Shown in pieces: positions 51,240-60,273 of a DNA stretch of 64,000 bases. Below the pieces are notes generated by a model. It was not told where the DNA came from. It ran no database searches and saw nothing but the letters and a program-made list of their open reading frames with translations. Source of the stretch: Streptomyces sp. ISL-98 (lineage in GTDB: Bacteria > Actinomycetota > Actinomycetes > Streptomycetales > Streptomycetaceae); assembly GCF_018614055.1 (NCBI RefSeq), contig NZ_JAGGPB010000050.1:62001-126000 (forward strand), given 5' to 3'. Made by a program: the position numbers and the translations under genes. Each line of letters starts with the position of its first letter. The first letter of the stretch is position 1.

Positions 51240-52012
51240 CCGGTCAGTTCCTTGACGGTGGCGCCCGGGTTCGCGGAGCGCATGAGCAGCTCGCCCACGA
51301 GGATCGCGTCCACCCCGGCCTGCGCCAGTTCACGCGCGTCCTGCGCCCCTCGGATGCCGCTCTCGCCGACCATCAGCCGCTCCCTGCCGACGCGGCCGCG
51401 CAGCTGGGCGGACAGCGTCCGGTCGATCGTGAAGTCCCGCAGATTCCGGTGGTTCACGCCGATGACCCTGGCGTCCGCCGCCATCGCGATGTCCGTCTCG
51501 TCCGCGTCGTGCACCTCGACGAGCGCCTCCATCCCCAGCTCGCGGGTGTACGCGAGAAGCTCGGCCAGCCGCTGCGGGGAGAGGGCCGCCACGATGAGCA
51601 GCAGCGCGTCGGCGCCGAGCGCCCGGGCCTCCAGGACCTGGTACTCGTCGACGATGAAGTCCTTGCGCAGGACGGGGATCTCCGACTCGGCGCGGGCGAC
51701 GGCCAGGTGCTCGGGAGTGCCGCCGAAGCCCTCCTCGTGGGTGAGTACGGAGATCGCGCTCGCCCCGCCGCTGTTGTACGCGCGGGCCAGTGCGGCGGGC
51801 CGGTAGTCGTCGGTGAGCGGGCCCTTGGAGGGGCTGCGCGGCTTCATTTCCGCGATGACGGCGAGGCCCGGTTCGCCCAGCGCGGCCGCGAAGTCGCGGG
51901 GCGGGGGAGCGGTGGCGGCGAGGTGGGACAGTACGGACTCCGGCTGTTCCCGCCGCCGTCGGGCCGTCTGCCGCTCCGCGTCCGCCACGAGGGTGGCCAG
52001 TACGTCGCTCAT
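51236..52012 (-). CDS. trpC: indole-3-glycerol phosphate synthase
   Basis: 258 residues in a beta/alpha barrel. Visible active-site segments are VIAEMKPRSPSKG (catalytic Lys), VLRKDFIVDEYQV (catalytic Lys and general acid region), ALVEVHD, GVNHRNL and MVGESGI. It closes the ring of 1-(o-carboxyphenylamino)-1-deoxyribulose-5-phosphate to indole-3-glycerol phosphate. The ATG at 52012 gives the usual MSDVLATLV start and an ATGA overlap with trpD; a reading to 52057 runs into trpD. trpF is absent from the operon, which is normal because Streptomyces use a chromosomal PriA, and trpA and trpB must also come from elsewhere. Confidence 0.95.
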   Translation of the reverse strand: MSDVLATLVADAERQTARRRREQPESVLSHLAATAPPPRDFAAALGEPGLAVIAEMKPRSPSKGPLTDDYRPAALARAYNSGGASAISVLTHEEGFGGTPEHLAVARAESEIPVLRKDFIVDEYQVLEARALGADALLLIVAALSPQRLAELLAYTRELGMEALVEVHDADETDIAMAADARVIGVNHRNLRDFTIDRTLSAQLRGRVGRERLMVGESGIRGAQDARELAQAGVDAILVGELLMRSANPGATVKELTG

Positions 52013-53026
52013 GCCGATGCCTCCAGTTCCGCGTGCTGCCAGGAGACCTTGGCCCACCGCTCCAACAGGGCCGAGCCCTCACCGTTGTCGATCGCCGATT
52101 CCGCGAGAAGCAGGCCGTCCTGCCACGTGTCGGCCGCGCCCGCGACCCGCAGTGCGGCGGCCGCGTTGAGCACCACGACGTCGCGCGCCGCTCCGGGCTC
52201 GCCGTCCAGAACCCGGCGGATGATCGCGGCGTTGACGGTGCGGTCGCCGCCGGTCAGGTCGGCGGGGCCGGCCGGCCGCAGCCCGAGCTTCGAGGGATCG
52301 AACCGGTACGCCGTACGGTTCCCGTCCCGCAGCTCGACGACCCGGGCCGCCGCCCCGGTGCTGAGCTCGTCCATGCCGTCCTCGCTGTGGAACACCAGGG
52401 CGCGGGTGACGCCGAGCCGGTCCAGCACCTCCGCCATCGGCTCGACCAGGTCCGCGTTGGGGACGCCGAGGGTGCGCAGCCGCGCGTTCGCCGGGTTGCA
52501 CAGCGGCCCCAGCAGGTTGAAGACGGTGCGGGTGCCCAGTTCCTTGCGGGGGCTCGCCGTGTATTTGAACGCCGGGTGGAACACCGGGGCGAACATGAAG
52601 GTGATGCCCGCCGTGGCCAGGCATTCGGCGACGGCGTACGGCCCGATGTCGATCCGGATCCCGAGTTCTTCGAGTACGTCGGCGCTGCCGCAGGCCGAGG
52701 AGGCGCTGCGGTTGCCGTGCTTGGCGACGCGGACCCCGCAGGCGGCGGTGACGATCGCGGAAGCGGTGGAGATGTTGAAGGTGTCGAGGCCGTCGCCGCC
52801 CGTTCCGCACGTGTCGAGGACATCAGCGTCGAACGGCAGGGGCGTGGCGAACTCCTGTGCCGTACGGGCCATTCCGGTGAGCTCGTCGACCGATTCGCCG
52901 CGCACCGTGATGGCCATGGCGAATCCGGCGATCTGCGCGGGCGTCGCGTCCCCGCGCATGATCGTGCGCATGGCGGTGGCGGACTCGTCTTCGGTGAGGC
53001 GGCGCCGAGCCGCTTTTCTCAGGTGT

Positions 53027-53034
<8 letters not shown>
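52009..53034 (-). CDS. trpD: anthranilate phosphoribosyltransferase
   Basis: 341 residues, standard for TrpD. Key motifs: DTCGTGGD (phosphoribosyl pyrophosphate loop), TFNIST, VAKHGNRSASSACGSAD, HPAFKYT and FNLLGPLCNPA. It transfers the phosphoribosyl group to anthranilate. The start is GTG at 53034, giving an 8-base overlap with trpG; the end overlaps trpC by four bases. It belongs to the tight leftward Trp supply operon. Confidence 0.95.
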
Positions 53035-53595
<561 letters not shown>

Positions 53596-53599
<4 letters not shown>

Positions 53600-55089
53600 G
53601 CCTGCGCCTCCGCTTCCCGTACGGCCGTGACCATCGCGCGCGCCTTGTGCAGCGTCTCGCGGTACTCGGCGGTGGGGTCCGAGTCGGCGACGATGCCCGC
53701 GCCCGCCTGTACGTGCACCCGGCCGTCGGCGACGACCATGGTGCGCAGGGCGATGGCGAAGTCGGCCAGGCCGTCGAAGCCGGCGAAGCCGAGCGCGCCG
53801 CCGTAGACCCCGCGCTGCTGCGGCTCCAGCTCGGCGATGATCTCCATCGCCCGGATCTTGGGTGCGCCGGAGAGCGTCCCGGCCGGGAAGGTGGACCGCA
53901 GCGCGTCCAACGCCGTGTGGCCCGGAGCCAGTTGGCCGGAGACGGTCGAGGAGATGTGCATGACGTGGGAGAAGCGCTCGACCCGCATGAGCTGCTCCAC
54001 CTGGACGGTGCCCGGCTCGGTGACCCTGCCGATGTCGTTGCGGCCGAGGTCGACGAGCATGACGTGCTCGGCGCGTTCCTTCTCGTCCGCCAGCAGCTCG
54101 TGCTCCAGCTCCAGGTCGGCCTGCGGGTCGATGTCGCGCGGCCGGGTGCCGGCCAGCGGACGGGTCACCACCCGACTGCCGTCGACCTTGACCAGCAGTT
54201 CCGGTGAGGCGCCGATGATGTGCCGGCCGCCTCCGAGGCTCAGGTGGTACATGTACGGCGACGGATTCGTGGACCGCAGGTGGCGGTACAGGTCGATGGG
54301 TTCCGCGAGCAGCGGCTTGCTGAACCGCTGGGACAGCACGATCTGGAAGGCGTCGCCCGCCGCGATGTACTCGCGGGCGCGGCCGACCCGCTCCGTGAAC
54401 TCCTCCTCGGTGAAGTTCGACTCCCAGTCGGCCATTTCGTCGCCCTCGGCGACCGGGGTGAGTGCCCTCGGCCGGCCGGTGAACTGGCCGGGCGCCTCGG
54501 CGTCGCGCAGCCGGTGGCCCAGGCTGACGATCCGGGCGACGGCGTCGTCGTACGACTCGCGCCGCGGCCGGTGCAGAGTCATGAGCAGCACGCGCCGGGT
54601 GGCGTGGTCGAAGACGACCAGTTCGTCGACGGACAGGAAGGCCCGCTCCGGCAGTCCGGGTGCCGCGCCCGCCGATACCGGCAGCTTTTCGAAGTGCCGT
54701 ACGGACTCGTACCCGAGATAGCCGACGACACCACCGTGGAACGGCGGCAGGCCGGGGACCGGGGCCTCCGACGCGGCAAGGCAGGGCTCCAGGGCCGACA
54801 GCGGGTCGCCGTCGGCCAGTTGAAGCGGAACCGGCCGGTGGCCGACGTACGAATAGCGCGCGACACCACCGGAGACAGGCACGCTCTCCAGCAGGAACCC
54901 CGGCTCGTCCGGCCCGCACAGCTGGGAGAACGCGGTGACGGGACTGATCGCGTCGGCCAGGAACTCCTGATACAGGGGTACGACGTCGTGTTCTCGCGCC
55001 AGCGCTGCGGCGGTGGCGCGACTGGGCACGGTGGCGGATGCGGCCTCGGCCGTCCCCTCCGTGACGTCTTCGGTCAGATGGGTGGTCAT
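53596..55089 (-). CDS. trpE: anthranilate synthase aminase component
   Basis: 497 residues from the ATG at 55089 (MTTHLTEDVTEG), chosen for the AGGAAGG five bases upstream; a reading to 55155 lacks such a site. The chorismate-binding half carries GDAFQIVLSQRF, GASPELLVKV, RPLAGTRPR, LVDLGRNDIGRV and FPAGTLSGAPKIRAMEII. It converts chorismate to anthranilate with TrpG. The N-terminal region around LLESVP (residues 66-71 from this start) corresponds to the Trp-binding feedback element LLES. That the element is present means sensitivity to Trp cannot be excluded. I looked for a Trp-rich leader peptide upstream and found none, so classical attenuation is not evident. Confidence 0.95.
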
Positions 55090-55223
55090 GTCGCCTTCCT
55101 CGAATTCAGGCCAGGCCGTATCGCCGGAGATCCCATCCGGACAGTAAGAGCGCACGATATCGGCACGCCATAACTTTCAGTGGCCCACGAAACTCCCCGG
55201 TCGCAGTGCGGTTCCCGGCCCAT

Positions 55224-55266
55224 ATTTAGTACTGCCTTAACCGGGCCGATAAAGCTGTAACTAAAT
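55224..55266. promoter_or_regulatory. inverted repeat in the trpE/haem-protein divergent region
   Basis: ATTTAGT (55224-55230) and ACTAAAT (55260-55266) form a perfect 7-base inverted repeat 29 bases apart, in an unusually AT-rich patch of the 264-base divergent intergenic region. It could be a shared operator controlling Trp supply and the haem protein together. There is no direct evidence of binding. Confidence 0.35.
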
Positions 55267-55279
55267 GACCCGGCCAACA

Positions 55280-55309
55280 TTGCCAAGCCAAGAAGCCGCT
55301 GCCTAGGGT
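55280..55309 (+). promoter_or_regulatory. predicted promoter of the YqcI/YcgG-family gene
   Basis: TTGCCA (55280-55285) and TAGGGT (55304-55309) with an 18-base spacer, the same spacing as the two NRPS-associated promoters. Transcription would start near 55316, 38 bases before the ATG. GGGGGAG just before the ATG at 55354 is a strong Shine-Dalgarno. Confidence 0.5.
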
Positions 55310-55353
55310 GACTTGGTATCCAAAGGATGTGTGATGTTCAGTGAGGGGGAGCT

Positions 55354-56052
55354 ATGACGGGTCCGGTCCGTGGGCATCTGGAGGACTGGATAATGAGCGA
55401 AGGCTTCTCGTGCCTGGCGGCGAAGGCCGCTGTGCGCCGAACGACGCTGACCCAAGTCGAGTTGGGGATGATGGGCAGCGACGAAGCGACCGCCGACCTG
55501 CATACGGCCGTGACGGATTTCGTCAACCATCACTTGGCGCCCGAGGAGAATTTCGCGACTCTCGTGGCCGTCTTCGACGCGCCGTCCGGGCTCGGCGAGG
55601 AAAAGTTCGACGAGCTGCTGTGGCAGCAACTCACCGACCTGCACGCGGTGGACCGGGCCCGGGGCTATTCGTGGGCGCATGACGTCGATGCGGATCCGGC
55701 GTCACCGAACTTCACCTACAGCGTGGCGGGCCATCCCTTCTTCGTGGTCGGTATGCACCCCAACGCATCCAGAATCAGCAGGCGTTACGCGCAACCGGCT
55801 CTCGCCTTCAACTCGCACCACCAGTTCCGGCGACTGAAGGCCACCGGCACGTATTACGGACTCCAGCGGCGAATTCGCCAGCGCGAGGAACGCCTTCAGC
55901 AGTCGATCAATCCGAACCTCACCGAGTTCGGTGACGCGTCCGAGGCCCGCCAGTACTCCGGATCGGCCACGGACGACCAATGGCGCTGCCCCTTCCACCC
56001 GCAGGGCGGCGCGAGTTCGCAGGGGCCGGCACAGGCGGCGCCGGACAGCTGA
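55354..56052 (+). CDS. YqcI/YcgG-family haem protein, candidate arginine N-hydroxylase
   Basis: 232 residues. The C-terminal two thirds match the family pattern as I know it: FFVVGMHPNASRISRR (His135), PALAFNSHHQF (149-158), SINPN (184-188), EARQYSG (197-203) and WRCPF (210-214). The family includes haem-dependent N-oxygenases acting on guanidino or arginine-like substrates (GntA in guanitoxin synthesis; DcsA in D-cycloserine synthesis is, I believe, related). The predicted NRPS2 product needs N5-hydroxy-Arg, and no P450 or flavin N-monooxygenase is encoded in the window, so this is the best candidate for that step. Whether it acts on free Arg or on bound Arg, and at the delta rather than the omega nitrogen, is inference. 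It is divergent from trpE. Confidence 0.85.
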   Translation: MTGPVRGHLEDWIMSEGFSCLAAKAAVRRTTLTQVELGMMGSDEATADLHTAVTDFVNHHLAPEENFATLVAVFDAPSGLGEEKFDELLWQQLTDLHAVDRARGYSWAHDVDADPASPNFTYSVAGHPFFVVGMHPNASRISRRYAQPALAFNSHHQFRRLKATGTYYGLQRRIRQREERLQQSINPNLTEFGDASEARQYSGSATDDQWRCPFHPQGGASSQGPAQAAPDS

Positions 56053-56223
56053 GCACGACACCTGTGAGGAATTCACGCCACCGGTTATGAATCGGCCACA
56101 TCGGTTCTGGTAGCTGGGCACTGTGCGCACAAGTTTGGCCATGGCATCGTCGGCTGCGGACTGGCGTCTCGGCCGTGCAGGACTAAGTGCCGTCGGCCCA
56201 CACTTCACTCACAGGGGCATTGC

Positions 56224-57198
56224 ATGCAAAGAATTCGCTTCACCACCGCAGACCTGGCCCGTATTCGATTGCGGAGCTCGCTCGGCCCGGTCGCCGAAGG
56301 AGCCTTCGCGCTGGGGGCGCTGACCGGATCGCGCAATACGGAGTACGCGCGATGGCGCAGCGACGTACTGGGGCGCCTTCGGGAGAATCCCTCACTGAGC
56401 AAGAAGTTGGGCCCGCAGTTCCGGTCACTGAAAGCCCCGGACGACCTTCTGTTCCTTCTCAACTCACGTGCGGAAAAAGCGACTTCCGCCCATGCTGCCC
56501 ATGCTGCTCATTCGACGTACAGCCTGTCCCGCGCCGAGGCGACGCGCCTGGCGATGGACATGTGGCGGATCGGAGTGGCGCCGTACTGGGACCGCATCCT
56601 GGAGCGCCTCAGCACCGAGTGCGACGCGCACGGCCGTATCGCCATGACCGGCGGCGTCGAGCAGCTGCTCACGACGCTGCACCCGCGGATCGTCTGGAAT
56701 CCGCCGGTGCTGGAAATCCATGACGGGCCCGACATCGATGTCGAACTGAAGGGCCAGGGGCTGCTGCTCGTCCCCTCCGTGTTCCTGCCGGGCGCCGTCG
56801 GGCGCGTCGTCGAGGCCGAGCGCGACACCGGTCTCTCCGCCCTGGTCTTCGCCGTCCCGCCGGGTGTCACCAGCCTCTTCTCCCGTACGGAACACTCCGA
56901 GGCGAGCGGCGGCCAGGCGCTCACCGCGCTCGTCGGCCGGACGCGGGCAGCCGCCCTGCGCGCCCTGACGGACACCTGCACCACCAGCCAGCTCGCCGAG
57001 CTCCTCGGTGTCTCTCCCAGCGCCGCCAGCCAGCACGCCTCCGTGCTGCGCGAGTCCGGTCTGATCACCACCCGGCGGGTGCGGAACTGCGTACTGCATT
57101 CGGTCACTCCGCTGGGCAGGGAGCTGCTCGGCGGCCGGCTCCGCGAAGCCGTACGCACCGCCGGGGGGCGTCTCAGCGCACAGTCCGCCGTGGGGTGA
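56224..57198 (+). CDS. winged-helix (ArsR-like) transcriptional regulator, paralogue 2
   Basis: 324 residues, clearly paralogous to the regulator at 46828-47784. Shared landmarks are the MQR start, the GVAPYWDRI...GGVEQLLTTLHPRI block (about residues 119-160), LVGRTRAAALRAL, and the winged helix TSQLAELLGVSPSAASQHASVLRESGLITTRR near the C-terminus, ending in a basic wing. The long N-terminal domain is presumably a ligand or dimerization domain. The ATG at 56224 directly follows CACAGGGGC; no strong Shine-Dalgarno is present. A weak TAGCTG -10 candidate lies at 56111-56116. It stands between the haem-protein gene and the RiPP locus, so it could serve either. Confidence 0.85.
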   Translation: MQRIRFTTADLARIRLRSSLGPVAEGAFALGALTGSRNTEYARWRSDVLGRLRENPSLSKKLGPQFRSLKAPDDLLFLLNSRAEKATSAHAAHAAHSTYSLSRAEATRLAMDMWRIGVAPYWDRILERLSTECDAHGRIAMTGGVEQLLTTLHPRIVWNPPVLEIHDGPDIDVELKGQGLLLVPSVFLPGAVGRVVEAERDTGLSALVFAVPPGVTSLFSRTEHSEASGGQALTALVGRTRAAALRALTDTCTTSQLAELLGVSPSAASQHASVLRESGLITTRRVRNCVLHSVTPLGRELLGGRLREAVRTAGGRLSAQSAVG

Positions 57199-57208
57199 GC
57201 TAGCTCAC
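57195..57208. promoter_or_regulatory. 14-bp perfect palindrome at the regulator stop
   Basis: GTGAGCTAGCTCAC reads the same on both strands and overlaps the TGA of the winged-helix gene. It may be an operator for the following region. It is too short to be a convincing terminator. The rest of the 415-base gap to 57614 shows AT-rich promoter-like DNA (TATAAG at 57470-57475) but no further gene. Confidence 0.4.
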
Positions 57209-57613
57209 TGTGGCGCACAGGGGGGAGGCCGGGCGGGGTGGCGACATCCGCGCGGCAGGGGGGCTCGGGCGCGGTGCCCCGGTGGGATTTCCGGTCGGCC
57301 TTCCGCGGCCGAACAGGCAGAATCCGGTGCAACCACTCGATGTTACTGCCGAGTTCTGGCCGCTGGGCCCCGAGACAGCCACTCTTCCGTAAACGGAATC
57401 TGGCGCTCAGATGTGGCTGACGGCCAATCATGAAAGTTGAATGCTAAGGGAAGTTCGCATCGGGCGCTATAAGATTTGGCGGTCGACGAAGGCATACGCC
57501 AGACCCGTGAGAACTTCACATCCGCACGGTGATTCCGACACTGTCTGCGCCCTGCCCGCGCTGTGCAGAATCACTCCCGTAAAAACTGGCCAATGTGAAA
57601 AGGAATGATCACA

Positions 57614-57808
57614 GTGAAGAACGCACTCGGTACCCACCAGCGCTTCGGTAACCCGACGGCCACGGCCACCGCGCGTCCCGCCGGTGGGCACCTGATGATC
57701 GAGGATCTCGACTCGCCGGCCGAGCAGGGTGCGGCGCTCCTCAGCGTGTGCGTGGCCTCGTCACCGGCTGTCACCTCGCTGTCTGCTTCCATACGGCACG
57801 AGGGGTGA
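57614..57808 (+). CDS. candidate azol(in)e RiPP precursor peptide
   Basis: 64 residues from the GTG at 57614, preferred because AAAAGGA (57598-57604) is then about 9 bases away; an ATG at 57605 touches that site. The peptide has a polar leader-like part (LGTHQRFGNP, then a T-A repeat) with an acidic IEDLDSPAEQ stretch at 29-38, and a C-terminal tail (42-64) containing Ser44, Cys46, Ser49, Ser50, Thr54, Ser55, Ser57 and Ser59, eight residues that could form azolines. Codon third positions are GC-rich, as in real genes. It ends 23 bases before the fused cyclodehydratase gene, the classic place for a substrate. The leader/core boundary is unknown. It could also be an unrelated small protein, but context makes precursor the best call. 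Confidence 0.7.
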   Translation: MKNALGTHQRFGNPTATATARPAGGHLMIEDLDSPAEQGAALLSVCVASSPAVTSLSASIRHEG

Positions 57809-57831
57809 GCGGGGCAGGGGGGAGCACCGGC

Positions 57832-60129
57832 ATGACGGGCGCCGGCGACGGCGCGCGGATCGGCTTCAAGGGCCACTTCCGTGCGACCATCGTCCCAGGT
57901 GAGGCGGCATATCTCGTCTCCCAGCGCGGTGTCACCGCGCTGCACGGGGACCACGCCGAAGTACTGGTTCCGCTGCTGGACGGCACGCGCTGTCCGGACG
58001 AGGTCGTGCGCGACGCGGCTCCGGCACTCACGGCGGAGGAGGCCCTCGATTCCCTGCGGGCCCTCGACGCCGCCGGACTGCTGCGCCTGCGTCCTGCCCC
58101 CGCGGACAGCCCGCTCGCTTCCCCCTGCTCCGACCCCGCCGCTGAGGCGTACTGGGACCTGGCCGGCCTCGACGGCGGCCAGGTTTCGGCCACCTTGGCC
58201 CACAGTTCGATACGTATCGTCGCTCTAGCCGAAATCGATGTGGACGAGGCGCACTCCGCGTGCAGTGCCTCGGGACTCATCGTCGCGCCGCCCGAGGTCG
58301 ACGCGGACCTGACGCTCGTCCTGTGCGACGACTACCTCTCCCCGGGCCTGGCGGACATCGACGCCGAACACCGCGCGTCGAAACGCCCCTGGCTCCTCGC
58401 ACGCCTCGGCTCCACCGCCTCCTGGGTCGGTCCGGTCTTCCGCCCCCACGAAGGGCCCTGCTGGAACTGCCTGGCGACCCGGCTGCGCGGCCACCGGCTC
58501 TCGGAGTGGCCGCTGCGGCGCGCGCTCGGCCTGGACGGCCCGCCGCCCCGCCCGCACGCCACCTTGGCGGCCGGCCGTTCCCTCACCGTGAACCTCGCGG
58601 TGCTGGAGGCCGCCAAGTGGCTGGCCGGCGTACGCAACGACGCCCAGAACGCCGTACGCACACTGGACACGCTCGCGCTGACCAGCACCGCCCACCCGGT
58701 CGCCCGGCTCCCCCAGTGCGCCGTCTGCGGCGATCCGGGACTGGTCGCCCGCCGGGCCGGGGCCCCGTTCGTGCCGGTGTCGCGGCCCAAGGCCGTACAG
58801 GACCTCAACGGTCACCGGGCCCTCACGCCCGCCCAGATGCTCGACCGGTACGGGCATCTCGTCGACCCGGTCACCGGCATCATCAAGGAGATCTGCAGGG
58901 CCCCCGGAAGCCCCGGCTTCGTCAATGCCTTCCTCGCCGGCGAAAACCTGGCGATGCGCAGCCCGACCCTGGCCGGCCTGCGCGCCGGACTGCGCGCGCT
59001 CAGCGGCGGCAAGGGCCTTAACGAGGCCGAGGCGCGCACCAGCGCGCTGGGTGAGGCGGTGGAGCGCTACAGCGGTACGCGGCAGGGCGACGAACCCGTC
59101 GTTCGCGACTCGTACGCCGCCCTGGGCTCGGCGGCCGTCCACCCCAACGCCTGCCAGCTGTACGACGCACGCCAGTTCCGGGACCGCGACAGCTGGAACG
59201 GGCGCGGCTCCCGGCTGCAGTACGTGCCGCCGCGGTTCGACGAGAGGCGGCCCACCGACTGGACGCCGGTCTGGTCCCTCACCCAGGGCGTCCAGCGGCT
59301 GCTGCCCACCTCGATGCTCTACTACAGCGAGGAGGAGGCGCCGGACGGCCTGTTCGCCGACTCCAACGGCAACGCCGCGGGCAGCAGCCCCGAAGACGCC
59401 CTGATCCAGGGCTTCCTGGAGCTGGTGGAGCGGGACGCCGTGGCCCTGTGGTGGTACAACCGCACCCGCCAGCCCGGCATCGACCTCGACGCCTTCGCGG
59501 AGCCGTACATCGACCGGCTGCGGGACGGCTACCGGACGCTGAACCGCGAGGTGTGGGCGCTGGACCTCACATCGGACTTCGGCATTCCGGTGGTGGCCGC
59601 CCTGTCACGGCGTACGGACAAACCCGCCCAGGACATCGTCTTCGGCTTCGGCGCGCACTTCGATCCGCGGCTGGCGCTGCGCAGGGCGCTGACGGAGATG
59701 GGCCAACTGCTGCCGCTGGTCGCGAATGTGACCGACCAGGGGACGGGGTACCTCATCACGGATGCGGAACCGCTCGACTGGTGGCGCCGCGCGACCCTTG
59801 CGAACCAGCCGTATTTGTCAGCTTCGCCGGCCGATTCGAAACAGCCGGGCCGGGGACCGCGCGGCTGGTCCTACGTTCCGAACACCGACCTGAAGGAAGA
59901 CATCGACCAGATCACAGAGTTGGTCCGGTCGCGCGGGATGGAACTCCTGGTTCTCGATCAAAGCCGACCCGATCTTGAACTACCCGTGGTAAAGGTGCTT
60001 GTTCCCGGCCTTCGTCACTTCTGGCCGAGGTTCGCTCCGGGCCGGCTTTTCAACACCCCCGTTACGCTGGGGAGGTGCGCCGAGCCGACTCCCTACGAAC
60101 AGTTGAACCCCATCCCGCTGTTCGTGTAA
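57832..60129 (+). CDS. fused E1-like/YcaO cyclodehydratase (azoline-forming RiPP enzyme)
   Basis: 765 residues from the ATG at 57832, seven bases after GGGGGGAG; a reading from 57748 would overlap the precursor. Residues about 10-85 look like the leader-binding winged helix (RiPP recognition element). An E1/ThiF-like domain follows with four zinc-ligand Cys (Cys210, Cys213 in CWNC; Cys296, Cys299 in CAVC). The YcaO domain occupies the second half with the ATP-binding segments SGGKGLNEAEARTSALGEAVERY (from about 390) and ELVERDAVALWW (about 530). The C-terminus NPIPLFV resembles the proline-rich tail of azoline-forming YcaOs. The size and fusion match TruD/LynD-type enzymes, which use ATP to cyclise Ser, Thr and Cys. 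No flavin dehydrogenase catalytic domain, protease or transporter is linked within the window. Confidence 0.92.
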   Translation: MTGAGDGARIGFKGHFRATIVPGEAAYLVSQRGVTALHGDHAEVLVPLLDGTRCPDEVVRDAAPALTAEEALDSLRALDAAGLLRLRPAPADSPLASPCSDPAAEAYWDLAGLDGGQVSATLAHSSIRIVALAEIDVDEAHSACSASGLIVAPPEVDADLTLVLCDDYLSPGLADIDAEHRASKRPWLLARLGSTASWVGPVFRPHEGPCWNCLATRLRGHRLSEWPLRRALGLDGPPPRPHATLAAGRSLTVNLAVLEAAKWLAGVRNDAQNAVRTLDTLALTSTAHPVARLPQCAVCGDPGLVARRAGAPFVPVSRPKAVQDLNGHRALTPAQMLDRYGHLVDPVTGIIKEICRAPGSPGFVNAFLAGENLAMRSPTLAGLRAGLRALSGGKGLNEAEARTSALGEAVERYSGTRQGDEPVVRDSYAALGSAAVHPNACQLYDARQFRDRDSWNGRGSRLQYVPPRFDERRPTDWTPVWSLTQGVQRLLPTSMLYYSEEEAPDGLFADSNGNAAGSSPEDALIQGFLELVERDAVALWWYNRTRQPGIDLDAFAEPYIDRLRDGYRTLNREVWALDLTSDFGIPVVAALSRRTDKPAQDIVFGFGAHFDPRLALRRALTEMGQLLPLVANVTDQGTGYLITDAEPLDWWRRATLANQPYLSASPADSKQPGRGPRGWSYVPNTDLKEDIDQITELVRSRGMELLVLDQSRPDLELPVVKVLVPGLRHFWPRFAPGRLFNTPVTLGRCAEPTPYEQLNPIPLFV

Positions 60130-60273
60130 CTCTTCGATCTCAGCCCATTCTTCACACCGATCAACTATGATCTTCACATAGCACTGAGGTTCGACAAGAC
60201 AAGACAGACAAGGTCACGCAGGCAAACGACCATGCCACGTCACGATGAGAGACCCACCCCCCAAGAGGCCGCG

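Noticed and set aside
53600..54919. N-terminal extension of trpG
   Set aside because: The extension is Arg/Ala-rich, overlaps trpE entirely in another frame, and the canonical TrpG start (MRPLVAVIDNYDSFTYN) at 53599 overlaps the trpE stop by four bases.
55086..55286. Trp-rich leader peptide (attenuator) upstream of trpE
   Set aside because: The only small minus-strand frame has a single Trp codon, starts poorly and overlaps the trpE start. No alternative hairpins with tandem Trp codons were seen.
57748..57831. Upstream start for the cyclodehydratase, and a GTG at 57805 overlapping the precursor stop
   Set aside because: The first overlaps the precursor gene heavily and neither has a well-spaced ribosome site, whereas ATG 57832 follows GGGGGGAG by seven bases. 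The GTG remains a minor possibility.
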